A DNA stretch of 8,554 bases from Verrucomicrobiales bacterium (GCA_003445095.1 DLVS01000382.1:1-8554); one strand, 5' to 3'. Counted from the first letter of the stretch, positions 1-6,755 are shown. A program made the numbers and translations. The notes: generated by a model from the letters alone, not told the origin.

Positions 1-843
1 CCTCGCCATATCCGTGGCCGTCGAGATCCAGCCCCCGTGGGAGTCCATGCGAGAAATATTGAAGCCGTACGGATTTTCGCCGCTCTGCCCATAATAATGC
101 ACCTCGTTCGGTGCCGGTTGACGCGTGGCAATCCTCATATCGTGAATGCCGGCACGCTGCATCACCTGCTGACGCACAAACTGCGGATAACGCTCACCAC
201 TCACCTGTTCAATGACTCTTCCTAAAACGCAGTATCCAAAGTTTGAATAAGCGTACTTCTCTCCCGGCGGATTCTGCAGGGGATGCGTCTTGAGCGTCCA
301 AGCGATCAGTTGTTCGTGATTCAGCCCCGGCCGTTCGAACATTGGGTCGTTGCGTTCATTGCTCCAGCCACCGCAAGTGTGGGTCAGAAGTTCGTGGACG
401 GTGATGGCGTGGATCCATTCGCGATGAGGCCCCAAGCCCGAGAATTGCCGCAGCACGCCATCCGGTGCGAATACGCGGTCCTGGAGTTGCAGCTTTCCGG
501 CTTCGACGAGAAGAAAGATCGCGGCGGACGTGAAGGCTTTGGAGTCGCTGGCGATGCGGAACAAGCTGTCTGGTTTGACGGGCTGATCTTCGGCTCGATT
601 CGCTTCCCCGAAGTAGCCGGTGTACAACACGCGCGCGCCGCGCAGATAGGCGAGTTGGAAGCCCGGGACCGAGAAGTCTTTCATATACTCGCTCACGAGT
701 GCGGCCGACGCTCGAGGTAACGCCGAGGTAATGTTTTGCGCGTTCAGGCGCATTCCCATCGACCAGCCTCCGGCCATTGCCACGCTTGCTAGCGCGCTCT
801 CCCGCAACATCGTTCGGCGTGAGACAAGGGTTTGCTTCTCCAT
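1..843 (-). CDS. Tat-exported serine hydrolase, class C beta-lactamase/esterase superfamily (3' end cut by window edge)
   Basis: The frame is open for 281 codons from the ATG at 843 to the window edge, so the C-terminus is missing. Residues 8-13 (SRRTML) match the twin-arginine export motif and are followed by an alanine-rich hydrophobic stretch to about residue 30, so export through Tat to the periplasm is likely. The superfamily catalytic motifs are present: S99-D-S-K102 (SxxK, nucleophile and general base) and Y199-S-N201 (YxN). ITVHELLTHT near 147-156 and SHGGW near 268-272 are also typical of penicillin-binding-protein-like esterases. The third motif (KTG or HxG) would lie past the edge. 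The substrate cannot be read from the sequence: an esterase, D-aminopeptidase or beta-lactamase is possible. An in-frame ATG at 861 would add six residues, and neither start has a clear ribosome-binding site. The gene is divergent from the ModE-like gene with at most 29 bp between starts. Confidence 0.9.
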   Translation of the reverse strand, partial: MEKQTLVSRRTMLRESALASVAMAGGWSMGMRLNAQNITSALPRASAALVSEYMKDFSVPGFQLAYLRGARVLYTGYFGEANRAEDQPVKPDSLFRIASDSKAFTSAAIFLLVEAGKLQLQDRVFAPDGVLRQFSGLGPHREWIHAITVHELLTHTCGGWSNERNDPMFERPGLNHEQLIAWTLKTHPLQNPPGEKYAYSNFGYCVLGRVIEQVSGERYPQFVRQQVMQRAGIHDMRIATRQPAPNEVHYYGQSGENPYGFNISRMDSHGGWISTATDMAR

Positions 844-872
844 TGGCCCGCGAAGGTTCATGCTTGGACAGC

Positions 873-1238
873 ATGAAAATCAAGGACTCCCGTGAGCCAC
901 GGCTACGCCCTCGCATGCGGGTTCTTTGCGGAGAGGATATTGCCTTGGGGCCCGGCAAAGTCGACTTGCTGGGGTTGGTCGGGGAAACCGGGTCGATTCG
1001 CGACGCCGCCGAACGTATGGGCATGTCGTACATGCGGGCGTGGAAGCTTATCAAGACCATGAATGGCTGTTTCAAAAAACCGGTGGTGGCAAGCGTCCGA
1101 GGCGGCCGGGAACATGGTGGAGCCACATTGACTGAAACGGGGCGCCAAGCACTCCAGCTTTACCACCAGTTGGAGAACGATTGCCTGGAGGCTGCGAAGC
1201 CACGATGGACGCAACTCAAACCGCTTTTGCGCGAGTGA
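873..1238 (+). CDS. ModE-type winged-helix transcriptional regulator lacking molybdate-binding (Mop) domains
   Basis: This 121-residue protein matches the DNA-binding domain of ModE, the molybdate-responsive regulator. The signature LRPRMRV...IALGPGKVDLL (residues 11-33) is followed by a helix-turn-helix, ETGSIRDAAERMGMSYMRAW, at about 38-57, and by a wing rich in glycine and charged residues (about 75-86, RGGREHGG) ending in LTETG. Full-length ModE such as that of E. coli is about 260 residues and carries two C-terminal Mop folds that bind molybdate. Here the protein stops after the winged helix, as in many short ModE-like proteins. The ATG at 873 was chosen because it gives the usual short N-terminus before LRPR; further upstream the frame runs antisense to the hydrolase gene. 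The next gene on this strand is modA, 147 bp downstream, which supports a role in molybdate-related control. Binding of a ligand by this protein alone is doubtful. Confidence 0.88.
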   Translation: MKIKDSREPRLRPRMRVLCGEDIALGPGKVDLLGLVGETGSIRDAAERMGMSYMRAWKLIKTMNGCFKKPVVASVRGGREHGGATLTETGRQALQLYHQLENDCLEAAKPRWTQLKPLLRE

Positions 1239-1263
1239 ACTGCGCCGGAGCCGGGTGAATCGC

Positions 1264-1280
1264 CGCCGGCCGCACCGGCG
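1264..1280 (+). terminator. Weak GC hairpin after the ModE-like gene
   Basis: CGCCGG (1264-1269) and CCGGCG (1275-1280) form a perfect six-pair stem with a five-base loop, 26 bp after the stop of the ModE-like gene. It is not followed by a T run, so it is a poor intrinsic terminator. It could slow transcription or be chance in GC-rich DNA. Confidence 0.25.
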
Positions 1281-1359
1281 CAAACGAAATCCTGCCTGCC
1301 GATTCGTTCGCGCCGAAGACCAGCAATGAATTTCGGGTGCGTGATTTGAATTGTCATCA

Positions 1360-1384
1360 CGGATATATCCTCTTGAAGATATCG
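1360..1384 (+). promoter_or_regulatory. Candidate ModE-type operator immediately upstream of modA
   Basis: An imperfect inverted repeat, CGGATAT ... ATATCG, spans 25 bp and ends one base before the modA ATG. Its layout, AT-rich half-sites bounded by CG and separated by about 11 bp, resembles the known E. coli modA operator, whose half-sites are CGTTATAT and ATAACG. The AT-rich half-sites stand out from the GC-rich surroundings, and a ModE-like gene lies just upstream. Binding here would also overlap the ribosome landing site. That a protein binds here is inference; the repeat itself is seen. Confidence 0.45.
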
Positions 1385-1385
1385 C

Positions 1386-2144
1386 ATGGTCGCGACGAAA
1401 AGCCTCGCCCGATGCCTTTTGTTGATTGTCGTTGCGAGTGCCAAGCTCAACGCCGCGAGCATCAGCGTCTTCGCGGCGGCGAGCTTGAACGAGAGCCTAA
1501 AGGAAATCGCAGCCGCCTACGAAAAGCAGACCGGGGACAAGCTGATCTGCAACTTTGGTGCCTCGAGTTTGTTGGCCCGGCAAATCGAAGAAGGCGCCCC
1601 CGCCGACGTCTTCTTCTCGGCTGATGAAGCCAAGATGGACGCCTTGGAAAAGAAAGGGCTGGTGACGAAGGGAACGCGGAAGAGTCGTCTCTCGAACGCA
1701 CTCGTGATCGTGGTCGCCCGCGAGGAGGGCGCAACGATTCGGACTCCCCAAGACCTCGCTTCCGACAAGGTGAAACGACTGGCGCTGGCCGAACCGAGAA
1801 CGGTTCCCGCTGGTATCTACGCTAAGGAGTACCTGCAGAAACAGAACCTCTGGCCCGCGGTTGAAGCCAAGGTCGTGCCTACGGAGAATGTCCGAGCCAC
1901 GCTGGCCACCGTGGAAGGGGGGAATGCCGAAGCTGGGATTGTTTACAAAACCGACGCCGCGATCTCAAAGAAGGTGAGGATCGCGTATGAGATTCCACCG
2001 AAGGAAGGTCCGTCGATCGCCTACCCGATGGCTGCGCTGCAAGGAGCGCGGGAACCCGAAGGGGCGAAGCGTTTCCTGAAATACCTCGATTCGGCGGAAG
2101 CGGGCCGTGTGTTTGAAAAGTACGGATTCATCGTGCGCGAGTGA
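1386..2144 (+). CDS. modA: Molybdate ABC transporter periplasmic substrate-binding protein ModA
   Basis: This 252-residue protein has the normal ModA length and sequence pattern. Residues 1-24 form a Sec signal peptide (K5, R9, hydrophobic LLLIVVASA, cleavage near LNA/A). The mature part starts with SISVFAAASLNESLKEI, whose serine at 33 belongs to the oxyanion site. GASSLLARQI (58-67), VPAGIY (140-145) and VYKTD (186-190) are the other conserved ligand-binding segments of the family. The protein should capture molybdate or tungstate in the periplasm and pass it to a ModB permease and ModC ATPase. Neither partner gene is adjacent: the next gene is a cytochrome and the upstream gene is the ModE-like regulator. 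The ATG at 1386 gives a complete signal peptide and has a weak GAAG element about seven bases upstream inside the candidate operator. Binding of another oxyanion cannot be excluded. Confidence 0.94.
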   Translation: MVATKSLARCLLLIVVASAKLNAASISVFAAASLNESLKEIAAAYEKQTGDKLICNFGASSLLARQIEEGAPADVFFSADEAKMDALEKKGLVTKGTRKSRLSNALVIVVAREEGATIRTPQDLASDKVKRLALAEPRTVPAGIYAKEYLQKQNLWPAVEAKVVPTENVRATLATVEGGNAEAGIVYKTDAAISKKVRIAYEIPPKEGPSIAYPMAALQGAREPEGAKRFLKYLDSAEAGRVFEKYGFIVRE

Positions 2145-2370
2145 GTGCCCCACCGCATCGCGACGGAGCGGCGAACGCGCGATAGAACCGCGAAGACGTC
2201 AACGGCGACGGGAGAAACCGGGTGTCTGCGGTGTGACATTTCTGAACTGCGCTTGCAGACGGTTGCTCGGCCGTGCGATGTCTTTTATGAACCAATGGAA
2301 AGAAGTTCAGCCCTAAAAGTTACCACAGTGCTAGATTCTCGTGGACGAGAACATCTCCACGCGCAGGGTT
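2145..2370. other. Intergenic region between modA and the multihaem cytochrome gene
   Basis: About 225 bp without a convincing gene. Short open frames cross it but resemble no known protein. A weak sigma-70-like pair is visible: TTGCTC at 2263-2268 and TATGAA at 2286-2291 with a 17-base spacer, which could drive the cytochrome gene. No clear terminator for modA was found. An in-frame GTG at 2341 is an alternative cytochrome start inside this stretch. Confidence 0.4.
2263..2291 (+). promoter_or_regulatory. Possible sigma-70-like promoter for the cytochrome gene
   Basis: TTGCTC and TATGAA are separated by 17 bases and lie about 80-110 bp before the cytochrome start. Each box has only partial agreement with the consensus (TTGACA, TATAAT), so this is a weak suggestion based on spacing and location. 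Confidence 0.18.
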
Positions 2371-4320
2371 ATGGAAGTTCGCCATCTGAGTCACATGCCT
2401 CGCCGACTTGAATCCGTAGGGCAATCAGGACGGTTGATTGCTTGGGCCGTGGCCTTTTTGTTGCTCGTGACGTGTGGCCCCAACCGCTGTGTTGGCGCAT
2501 CCACGAACTCCCCGGCGCCCTTGGAACGTTATCTTGAGTGGTTGAAACAACAGTTGCCGGGGAGCCGTCCTGACGCCGGATACGTGGGATCGGAACGCTG
2601 CCGCGAGTGCCATTTGGACGAACACGCCAGTTGGCATCGGTCGTACCATCGGACCATGACGCAACCGGCGGTGCCGGCAGCAGTCCTGGGCCATTTCGAT
2701 GGATCAACGATCAATTGCGGCGGTCTGGGTTATCGAGTTTTCCAAGAGGCCGGCGGATACTGGGCTGAAATGCCCGATCCCGACGTCTTGATGTACGTCG
2801 TCCAAGGGGGGAAGAAGCTGCCGCTCGAGGAGATTCCGCGAGTCAAACGCCCGGTGGTGATGACCACGGGCTCGCACCATTACCAAACCTATTGGGTCAC
2901 GAGTCCCCGTTATCCAGGGCTACTGCAAACGCTGCCGCTGGTATTCCTGCGCGAGGATAAGCGGTGGATTCCTCGCGATCAGGCGTTCATGCGGGGGCCC
3001 AATGACACGGAACGATTGGTGACGCAATGGAACCATCACTGTATCCGTTGCCACAGTACGGGCGGAAATCCCGGGCTCGACGACAAGGGACAGTTGCGTT
3101 CGGAGGTGGGTGAGCTGGGGATTGCGTGTGAAGCGTGTCACGGACCCGGCGCGGCACATGTGGAGAAACACCGGTTGGTTCCCAATTTGACCAAGAATCA
3201 ACCCCGAACCGCGGACCCGACGATCATTAATCCGGGACGCCTCGACCACGAGCGGTCCACTCAGGTGTGCGGCCAGTGCCACGGCGTCTATGTGATGCGT
3301 GAGGAATTTGCGATGGAGTCGGCACGCAATGGGCCGCTGTTTCGACCCGGCGAGGATCTGTTTCGGACCCGGCAATACATTCAACATCCCAATTTCGGCA
3401 GTGCCACCAATCGATCCGTCGAATTGGAACGAAACCGCGCCTTTTACGCTGAGCGTTGGTGGGACGATGGAACGGTGCTCGCCGGGGGGCGAGAATATAC
3501 CGGACTGCTGGCTTCGGCCTGCTACACGCGCGGCAAGATGTCGTGTTTATCCTGCCATTCGATGCACGACAGCGATCCCAACGGGCAACTTTCCGCCCGG
3601 GGTGCTTCGAGGGCCGCGTGCACTCAATGCCATCAAGAAAGCCGCTTCACGACTGATGTAACCCGACACACGTTTCATGCCGCCGACTCGAGCGGCAGCG
3701 ACTGTTTGAATTGTCACATGCCCCACACGACCTACGCGCTGTTCAAGGGCATTCGATCGCATCAAATCAGTTCTCCCCGAGCTGAGACCAGCGCTCGATT
3801 TGGCACCCCCAATGCCTGCAATTTGTGTCACCTCGATCGCACGCTGGCGTGGACTCAGCAGCATCTGACGCGGTGGTATGGACACGCGGAAACAGCCCTG
3901 ACCCCAGAGCAGACGAACACGGCTGCGTCGGTGCTGTGGTTGCTCAAAGGGCACGCCGCGCAGCGCGTGATCGCGGCGTGGCATTTTGGTTGGCCACCCG
4001 CCCAGCGAATTTCGGGTACCAATTGGCTGGCGCCGGCAGTCGCTCAATTGTTGGCCGATGGCTATGGACCGGTGCGGTACGTTGCCGCGCGTTCCTTGCG
4101 GACCTTGCCGGATTTTGCGGATTTTCCTTTTGATTTCCTGGCCTCGAACTCCGACCGCGAGGCCGCTCGTGATCGCGCGCTGAAGCGATGGAATCGAGAC
4201 GCGACCGAACTACGTCCCAACCCGGCCATTCTAGTAAACGAGGCGGGCCGGTTTGACGAAGCTCAGGCCGCTGACCTGGTGCGTCGCCAGGACCAGCGCC
4301 CGGTCACGATTCAGGAGTGA
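2371..4320 (+). CDS. Exported octahaem c-type cytochrome with C-terminal HEAT-like region
   Basis: The protein has 649 residues from the ATG at 2371. A signal peptide is visible: basic residues R11, R12 and R21, a hydrophobic stretch from about 22 to 35 (LIAWAVAFLLLV) and likely cleavage after VGA at 43. Eight CxxCH haem-attachment motifs start at Cys 77, 224, 253, 300, 392, 417, 445 and 483. Covalent haem attachment happens outside the cytoplasm, so this should be a periplasmic or membrane-surface electron carrier or oxidoreductase. The opening YVGSERCRECH, the later ACEACHGPGAAH and the CLNCHMPH element are typical of large multihaem cytochromes in Planctomycetes and Verrucomicrobia. After the last haem, about 510-610 looks helical and HEAT-like (GYGPVRYVAARSLRTLP at 564-580). 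The electron partner and substrate are unknown. The start is uncertain: GTG 2341 and ATG 2395 are in frame, and none has a good ribosome-binding site; ATG 2395 gives the most compact signal peptide. Confidence 0.92.
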   Translation: MEVRHLSHMPRRLESVGQSGRLIAWAVAFLLLVTCGPNRCVGASTNSPAPLERYLEWLKQQLPGSRPDAGYVGSERCRECHLDEHASWHRSYHRTMTQPAVPAAVLGHFDGSTINCGGLGYRVFQEAGGYWAEMPDPDVLMYVVQGGKKLPLEEIPRVKRPVVMTTGSHHYQTYWVTSPRYPGLLQTLPLVFLREDKRWIPRDQAFMRGPNDTERLVTQWNHHCIRCHSTGGNPGLDDKGQLRSEVGELGIACEACHGPGAAHVEKHRLVPNLTKNQPRTADPTIINPGRLDHERSTQVCGQCHGVYVMREEFAMESARNGPLFRPGEDLFRTRQYIQHPNFGSATNRSVELERNRAFYAERWWDDGTVLAGGREYTGLLASACYTRGKMSCLSCHSMHDSDPNGQLSARGASRAACTQCHQESRFTTDVTRHTFHAADSSGSDCLNCHMPHTTYALFKGIRSHQISSPRAETSARFGTPNACNLCHLDRTLAWTQQHLTRWYGHAETALTPEQTNTAASVLWLLKGHAAQRVIAAWHFGWPPAQRISGTNWLAPAVAQLLADGYGPVRYVAARSLRTLPDFADFPFDFLASNSDREAARDRALKRWNRDATELRPNPAILVNEAGRFDEAQAADLVRRQDQRPVTIQE

Positions 4321-4392
4321 AGGTGCGGTACCCGATTTCTGAACGGAGGTAAGCGCCACCCGTTGCGGCGCGGGTTCCGGGCACTCCAATGG

Positions 4393-4896
4393 TCATTGGG
4401 TCGGTAGCGTTCCAGTTGGCGCGCTCGACGACCGACGTTCCGCAAAAAAGGTTTTCAACAATCGAGAACATTCGTCGCCGCGCACTCCGCCGGTGATCTC
4501 GCAAAGATGATTCAAGCTGGGGAATTGTAGCACGTTCATCGCGCTTCCCGCCGCGCCGCCTTTGGCGTCGGCGGCGCCAAACACCACGCGCTTCAATCGG
4601 CAATGCACCAGCGCGCCCGCGCACATCGGACAGGGCTCTTTGGTGACGTACATCGTGGCGTCAGTGAGCCGCCAGTCGCCGACTGCGGATTCTGCCATCG
4701 TTAGCGCAAGCATCTCGGCGTGCGCCGTTGCGTCCTTCAACAATTCCACCTGATTGTACGCCCGGGCAATGATTCGTCCTTCGCGCACCACCACTGCGCC
4801 GATGGGCACTTCTCCGTGGTCGTAAGCCTTCGCGGCCTGCCGCAATGCCTCCGCCATGAAATGGAGATCGAACTCAGTGGCTTCGAACGGATTCAT
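4393..4896 (-). CDS. tadA: tRNA-specific adenosine deaminase TadA
   Basis: TadA converts A34 to inosine in the anticodon of tRNA-Arg(ACG), letting one tRNA read several arginine codons. The 167-residue protein has the full cytidine/deoxycytidylate deaminase fold signature: H59-A-E61 (zinc ligand and catalytic glutamate) and P88-C-P-M-C92 (two zinc-binding cysteines). The N-terminal FMAEALRQAAKAYDHGEVPIGAVVV (about 13-37) is characteristic of TadA. The frame is open further upstream, but that part overlaps the Nudix gene in another frame and looks non-native, so the ATG at 4896 is chosen; it gives the usual TadA length. No clear ribosome-binding site is seen. It is last in the minus-strand run, 49 bp after the Nudix gene, and converges with the cytochrome gene with 72 bp between stops. 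Confidence 0.95.
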   Translation of the reverse strand: MNPFEATEFDLHFMAEALRQAAKAYDHGEVPIGAVVVREGRIIARAYNQVELLKDATAHAEMLALTMAESAVGDWRLTDATMYVTKEPCPMCAGALVHCRLKRVVFGAADAKGGAAGSAMNVLQFPSLNHLCEITGGVRGDECSRLLKTFFAERRSSSAPTGTLPTQ

Positions 4897-4945
4897 TGTG
4901 GAAGCAAATGAACACGGAGACGAAAAACTTGGAGTGACCGGAGTG

Positions 4946-5491
4946 TCACTGCTCGAGTGGAGGCGGCCGCGATTCTTCAAGTTCCCAAACATTGCGCCCG
5001 TCGCCCTCGACCTGACAGTGGGCCGCGAAAAATCCCCCTCGATGGCGCCAGAACAGCGGCCAAATCTGTTCCAAGTCGGTCCGCGGAAGCGGCACGGTGG
5101 CGAGTTGATCTCGGCCAAAGAAGGCGAAGTCACCTTCGCGATGCGGCGGCGGAACGCGGTTCAGGTGAGGCCGCACTTCAAACAAAAACATGAGCCAGTG
5201 GGCCGCACTCTGATAGCCATGTTCGCTCACGATCCCGGTCAACCTCAGGTCGGACGCCACCAGCGCCAATCCTAATTCTTCGCCGGCCTCCCGCTGTGCG
5301 CACGCGTAAGGTGATTCGCCGAGGTCCGTTTTCAGTTTTCCTCCGGGCGGGGACCACAGTCCTCGATTGGGATCCTTCACCCGCCGCAACAGCAGCACTT
5401 CGTCGGCGGGGTTGAAACAGTACAGCAGCGTAGAGATCCGGTGGGGGAGCCGGCGATTCCCCATGGAACCGACGTGAGAACGCGCGTCCAT
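4946..5491 (-). CDS. Nudix (MutT-like) hydrolase
   Basis: The 181-residue protein carries a Nudix box at about 50-75: GG, then E59, then R67-E68-A-G-E71-E72-L-G74-L. These are the metal-binding glutamates and helix of nucleoside-diphosphate-X hydrolases. The preceding RGLWSPPGGK (43-52) is also typical. Such enzymes cleave nucleotide derivatives such as oxidised dNTPs, NDP-sugars or dinucleotides; the substrate is not readable here. One oddity is that the box has seven rather than five residues between the glycine and the first glutamate. The start at 5491 is well supported by GAGGA six bases upstream, which overlaps the TGA stop of ppnP. Upstream in-frame codons (from about 5530) and the ATG at 5464 are less likely. 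The 8-bp gap to ppnP argues for co-transcription and translational coupling. Confidence 0.9.
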   Translation of the reverse strand: MDARSHVGSMGNRRLPHRISTLLYCFNPADEVLLLRRVKDPNRGLWSPPGGKLKTDLGESPYACAQREAGEELGLALVASDLRLTGIVSEHGYQSAAHWLMFLFEVRPHLNRVPPPHREGDFAFFGRDQLATVPLPRTDLEQIWPLFWRHRGGFFAAHCQVEGDGRNVWELEESRPPPLEQ

Positions 5492-5502
5492 CGAAGTCCT
5501 CA
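5485..5502 (-). promoter_or_regulatory. Ribosome-binding site of the Nudix gene overlapping the ppnP stop codon
   Basis: On the minus strand the ppnP stop TGA runs directly into GAGGA (TGAGGA), six bases before the Nudix ATG at 5491. It is the clearest Shine-Dalgarno element in the window. It decides the Nudix start and suggests that ribosomes ending ppnP re-initiate on the Nudix gene. Confidence 0.6.
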
Positions 5503-5826
5503 GCCCAGGAATGAGCACACGTACTCGCAAAGGCCACCGCTCACCTGGATGTCGAATCCAGACTTTGCCGGCACTTCAAACTTTTGTCCGGATTCATACA
5601 CAGCGTCGCCGGTGGCTCCGTCCAGTTTGACCCGACAGGAGCCGGCGACGATTTCCATTCGCTCGGCGAGATCGGTATTGAAGTGGAACTTTCCCGGAAA
5701 AATGATCCCTAAGGTCTTCTTGGCTCCATTCTCCAAGCGAATGGTGTGGCTGACCACTCGCCCTTCGAAATAGACGTTCGCTTTAGTGAGGACAGTGACC
5801 TGGGAGAATTCCGCGGGCGCAGACAT
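5500..5826 (-). CDS. ppnP: Pyrimidine/purine nucleoside phosphorylase PpnP (YaiE/DUF1255 family)
   Basis: The small cupin-type protein follows the PpnP/YaiE pattern throughout: NVYFEGRVVSHTIR (17-30), GIIFPGKFHFNTDLAERMEIVAG (40-62), VKLDG (66-70), the VYESGQKFEVP segment (76-86) and FDIQV (91-95), ending in CEYVCSFLG. E. coli PpnP is 94 residues, and this one is 108 from the ATG at 5826. The family phosphorolyses several purine and pyrimidine nucleosides to base plus ribose-1-phosphate. The start is debatable. In-frame ATG 5838 and TTG 5886 exist, and the TTG overlaps the ispE stop. The extra segment is hydrophobic and ends APA, so it would look like a signal peptide, while the family is cytosolic. 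I prefer 5826 because homology begins shortly after it. The gene lies between ispE and the Nudix hydrolase in a tight minus-strand run. Confidence 0.9.
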   Translation of the reverse strand: MSAPAEFSQVTVLTKANVYFEGRVVSHTIRLENGAKKTLGIIFPGKFHFNTDLAERMEIVAGSCRVKLDGATGDAVYESGQKFEVPAKSGFDIQVSGGLCEYVCSFLG

Positions 5827-5882
5827 GAGCCGAAGCATCGTGAGAAGGGCGAAGAATGTGCAAGCCGTCAAAGAGGCTCGGA

Positions 5883-6755
5883 TCAAAGCGTCGCGACTTC
5901 GAGCCAGCCGGCCTCACCGAACTCGGTCCGGAATCGCGGCACAACTTCCCGAGCGGTGCCCTCGCAATCAAAGAGCGCGAAGGTGGTGGAACCGCTGCCA
6001 CACATCAGTGTACCGATAGCGCCCGCGGCGCGGAGGAATTCCTGATACAGGGCGAGGATTGGATACTTCCGGAGCACTGGACCTTCGAGTGCGTTATACC
6101 AAAGAGGGGTGGCTGCTGCCAATTCACCGGCTAGCAAGGCACGCGCCGCGTCTCGGGCTCGTCCGGGTTTTCCGTCTCGCTGGCGAGGGAAATCTGCCAG
6201 CTCCCGGAAAGCCCAAGGCGTCGGCACGCCAAAGCCTGGATGGAACAGCAACAATGCCCGGCCCGTGAGTGTCTCAAACTTCGGGAGCGGTTCGATTCGC
6301 TCGCCCCGACCAAACGCGAGTGCCGGGTTCGGCTGTAGGAAGAAGTTTACGTCCGATCCCAGACTTGCCGCCAGCGTGTGCAGCTCTTCCAGAGACAAGG
6401 GCGCGCCGAACAATTCGTTCAGAGCTGAGAGGGTGATGGCCGCGTTCGCGCTGCCCGCGCCCAAACCAGCGGCCAGGGGCAGTCGCTTCTCCAGATGGAT
6501 TCGAACTCCGGGAGGGCGTCTTACCGCAGCGAACCATTTTGTGGCCGCTTGATGAACTAGGTTCGTCGCGTCCACCGGCAATTCCGGCCGGGAGCAGGTA
6601 AGCGTCAGACCCGCCAACGCGGGCTCGAAGTGCAGTTGGTCGAAGAGCGGGACTGGGAAGAAAAGTGTTTCGAGCTCGTGAAAACCGTCAGGTCGTCGGC
6701 CGAGCACATTGAGCACGAAGTTGACTTTGCAGGGAGAACGTCGAACCAGGGCCAT
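5883..6755 (-). CDS. ispE: 4-diphosphocytidyl-2-C-methyl-D-erythritol kinase IspE
   Basis: IspE phosphorylates CDP-methylerythritol at the 2-hydroxyl, a central step of the non-mevalonate isoprenoid pathway in the cytoplasm. The 290-residue protein has the GHMP-kinase layout: K10-V-N with LGRRPDGFHELETLF (18-32), the ATP-binding motif LPLAAGLGAGSANAA (92-106), D135 in LGSDVNFFL (catalytic aspartate region) and the C-terminal glycine loop MCGSGSTTFALF (251-262). The usual ATP motif is GLGGGSSxAA; here the glycine and serine positions read GLGAGSANAA. The ATG at 6755 is chosen because it gives MALVRRSPCKVN, close to the family N-terminus. A GTG at 6776 is in frame but lies in the loop of a strong hairpin. 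It follows the lipoprotein gene, separated by that hairpin, and its TGA overlaps a TTG that opens the ppnP frame. Confidence 0.96.
   Translation of the reverse strand: MALVRRSPCKVNFVLNVLGRRPDGFHELETLFFPVPLFDQLHFEPALAGLTLTCSRPELPVDATNLVHQAATKWFAAVRRPPGVRIHLEKRLPLAAGLGAGSANAAITLSALNELFGAPLSLEELHTLAASLGSDVNFFLQPNPALAFGRGERIEPLPKFETLTGRALLLFHPGFGVPTPWAFRELADFPRQRDGKPGRARDAARALLAGELAAATPLWYNALEGPVLRKYPILALYQEFLRAAGAIGTLMCGSGSTTFALFDCEGTAREVVPRFRTEFGEAGWLEVATL

Noticed and set aside
356..1126. Long minus-strand open frame antisense to the ModE-like gene and out of frame with the hydrolase
   Set aside because: Arginine- and serine-rich product with no recognisable domain; the other frame of the same strand encodes the clear serine hydrolase and the plus strand encodes the ModE-like protein.
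1239..1385. Possible molybdenum cofactor riboswitch before modA
   Set aside because: The gap is short and lacks the multi-helix layout of that riboswitch; only a small hairpin and the candidate operator were seen.
2341..2360. GTGGA/TCCAC inverted repeat near the cytochrome start
   Set aside because: A five-pair stem with a ten-base loop is expected by chance at this length.
3547..4047. Minus-strand open frame inside the cytochrome gene
   Set aside because: It lies wholly antisense to a frame with eight haem motifs and looks like a GC-driven shadow; the same holds for the frame at 2920-3387.
4386..4399. Small inverted repeat CCAAT/ATTGG at the tadA stop, between convergent genes
   Set aside because: Only five A/T-containing pairs with a four-base loop and no T tract, so not a convincing bidirectional terminator. 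A nearby ACCCG/CGGGT pair (4358-4375) is equally weak.
4897..5133. N-terminal extension of the tadA frame upstream of the ATG at 4896
   Set aside because: It overlaps the Nudix coding sequence and has no similarity to TadA; the family N-terminus starts just after 4896.
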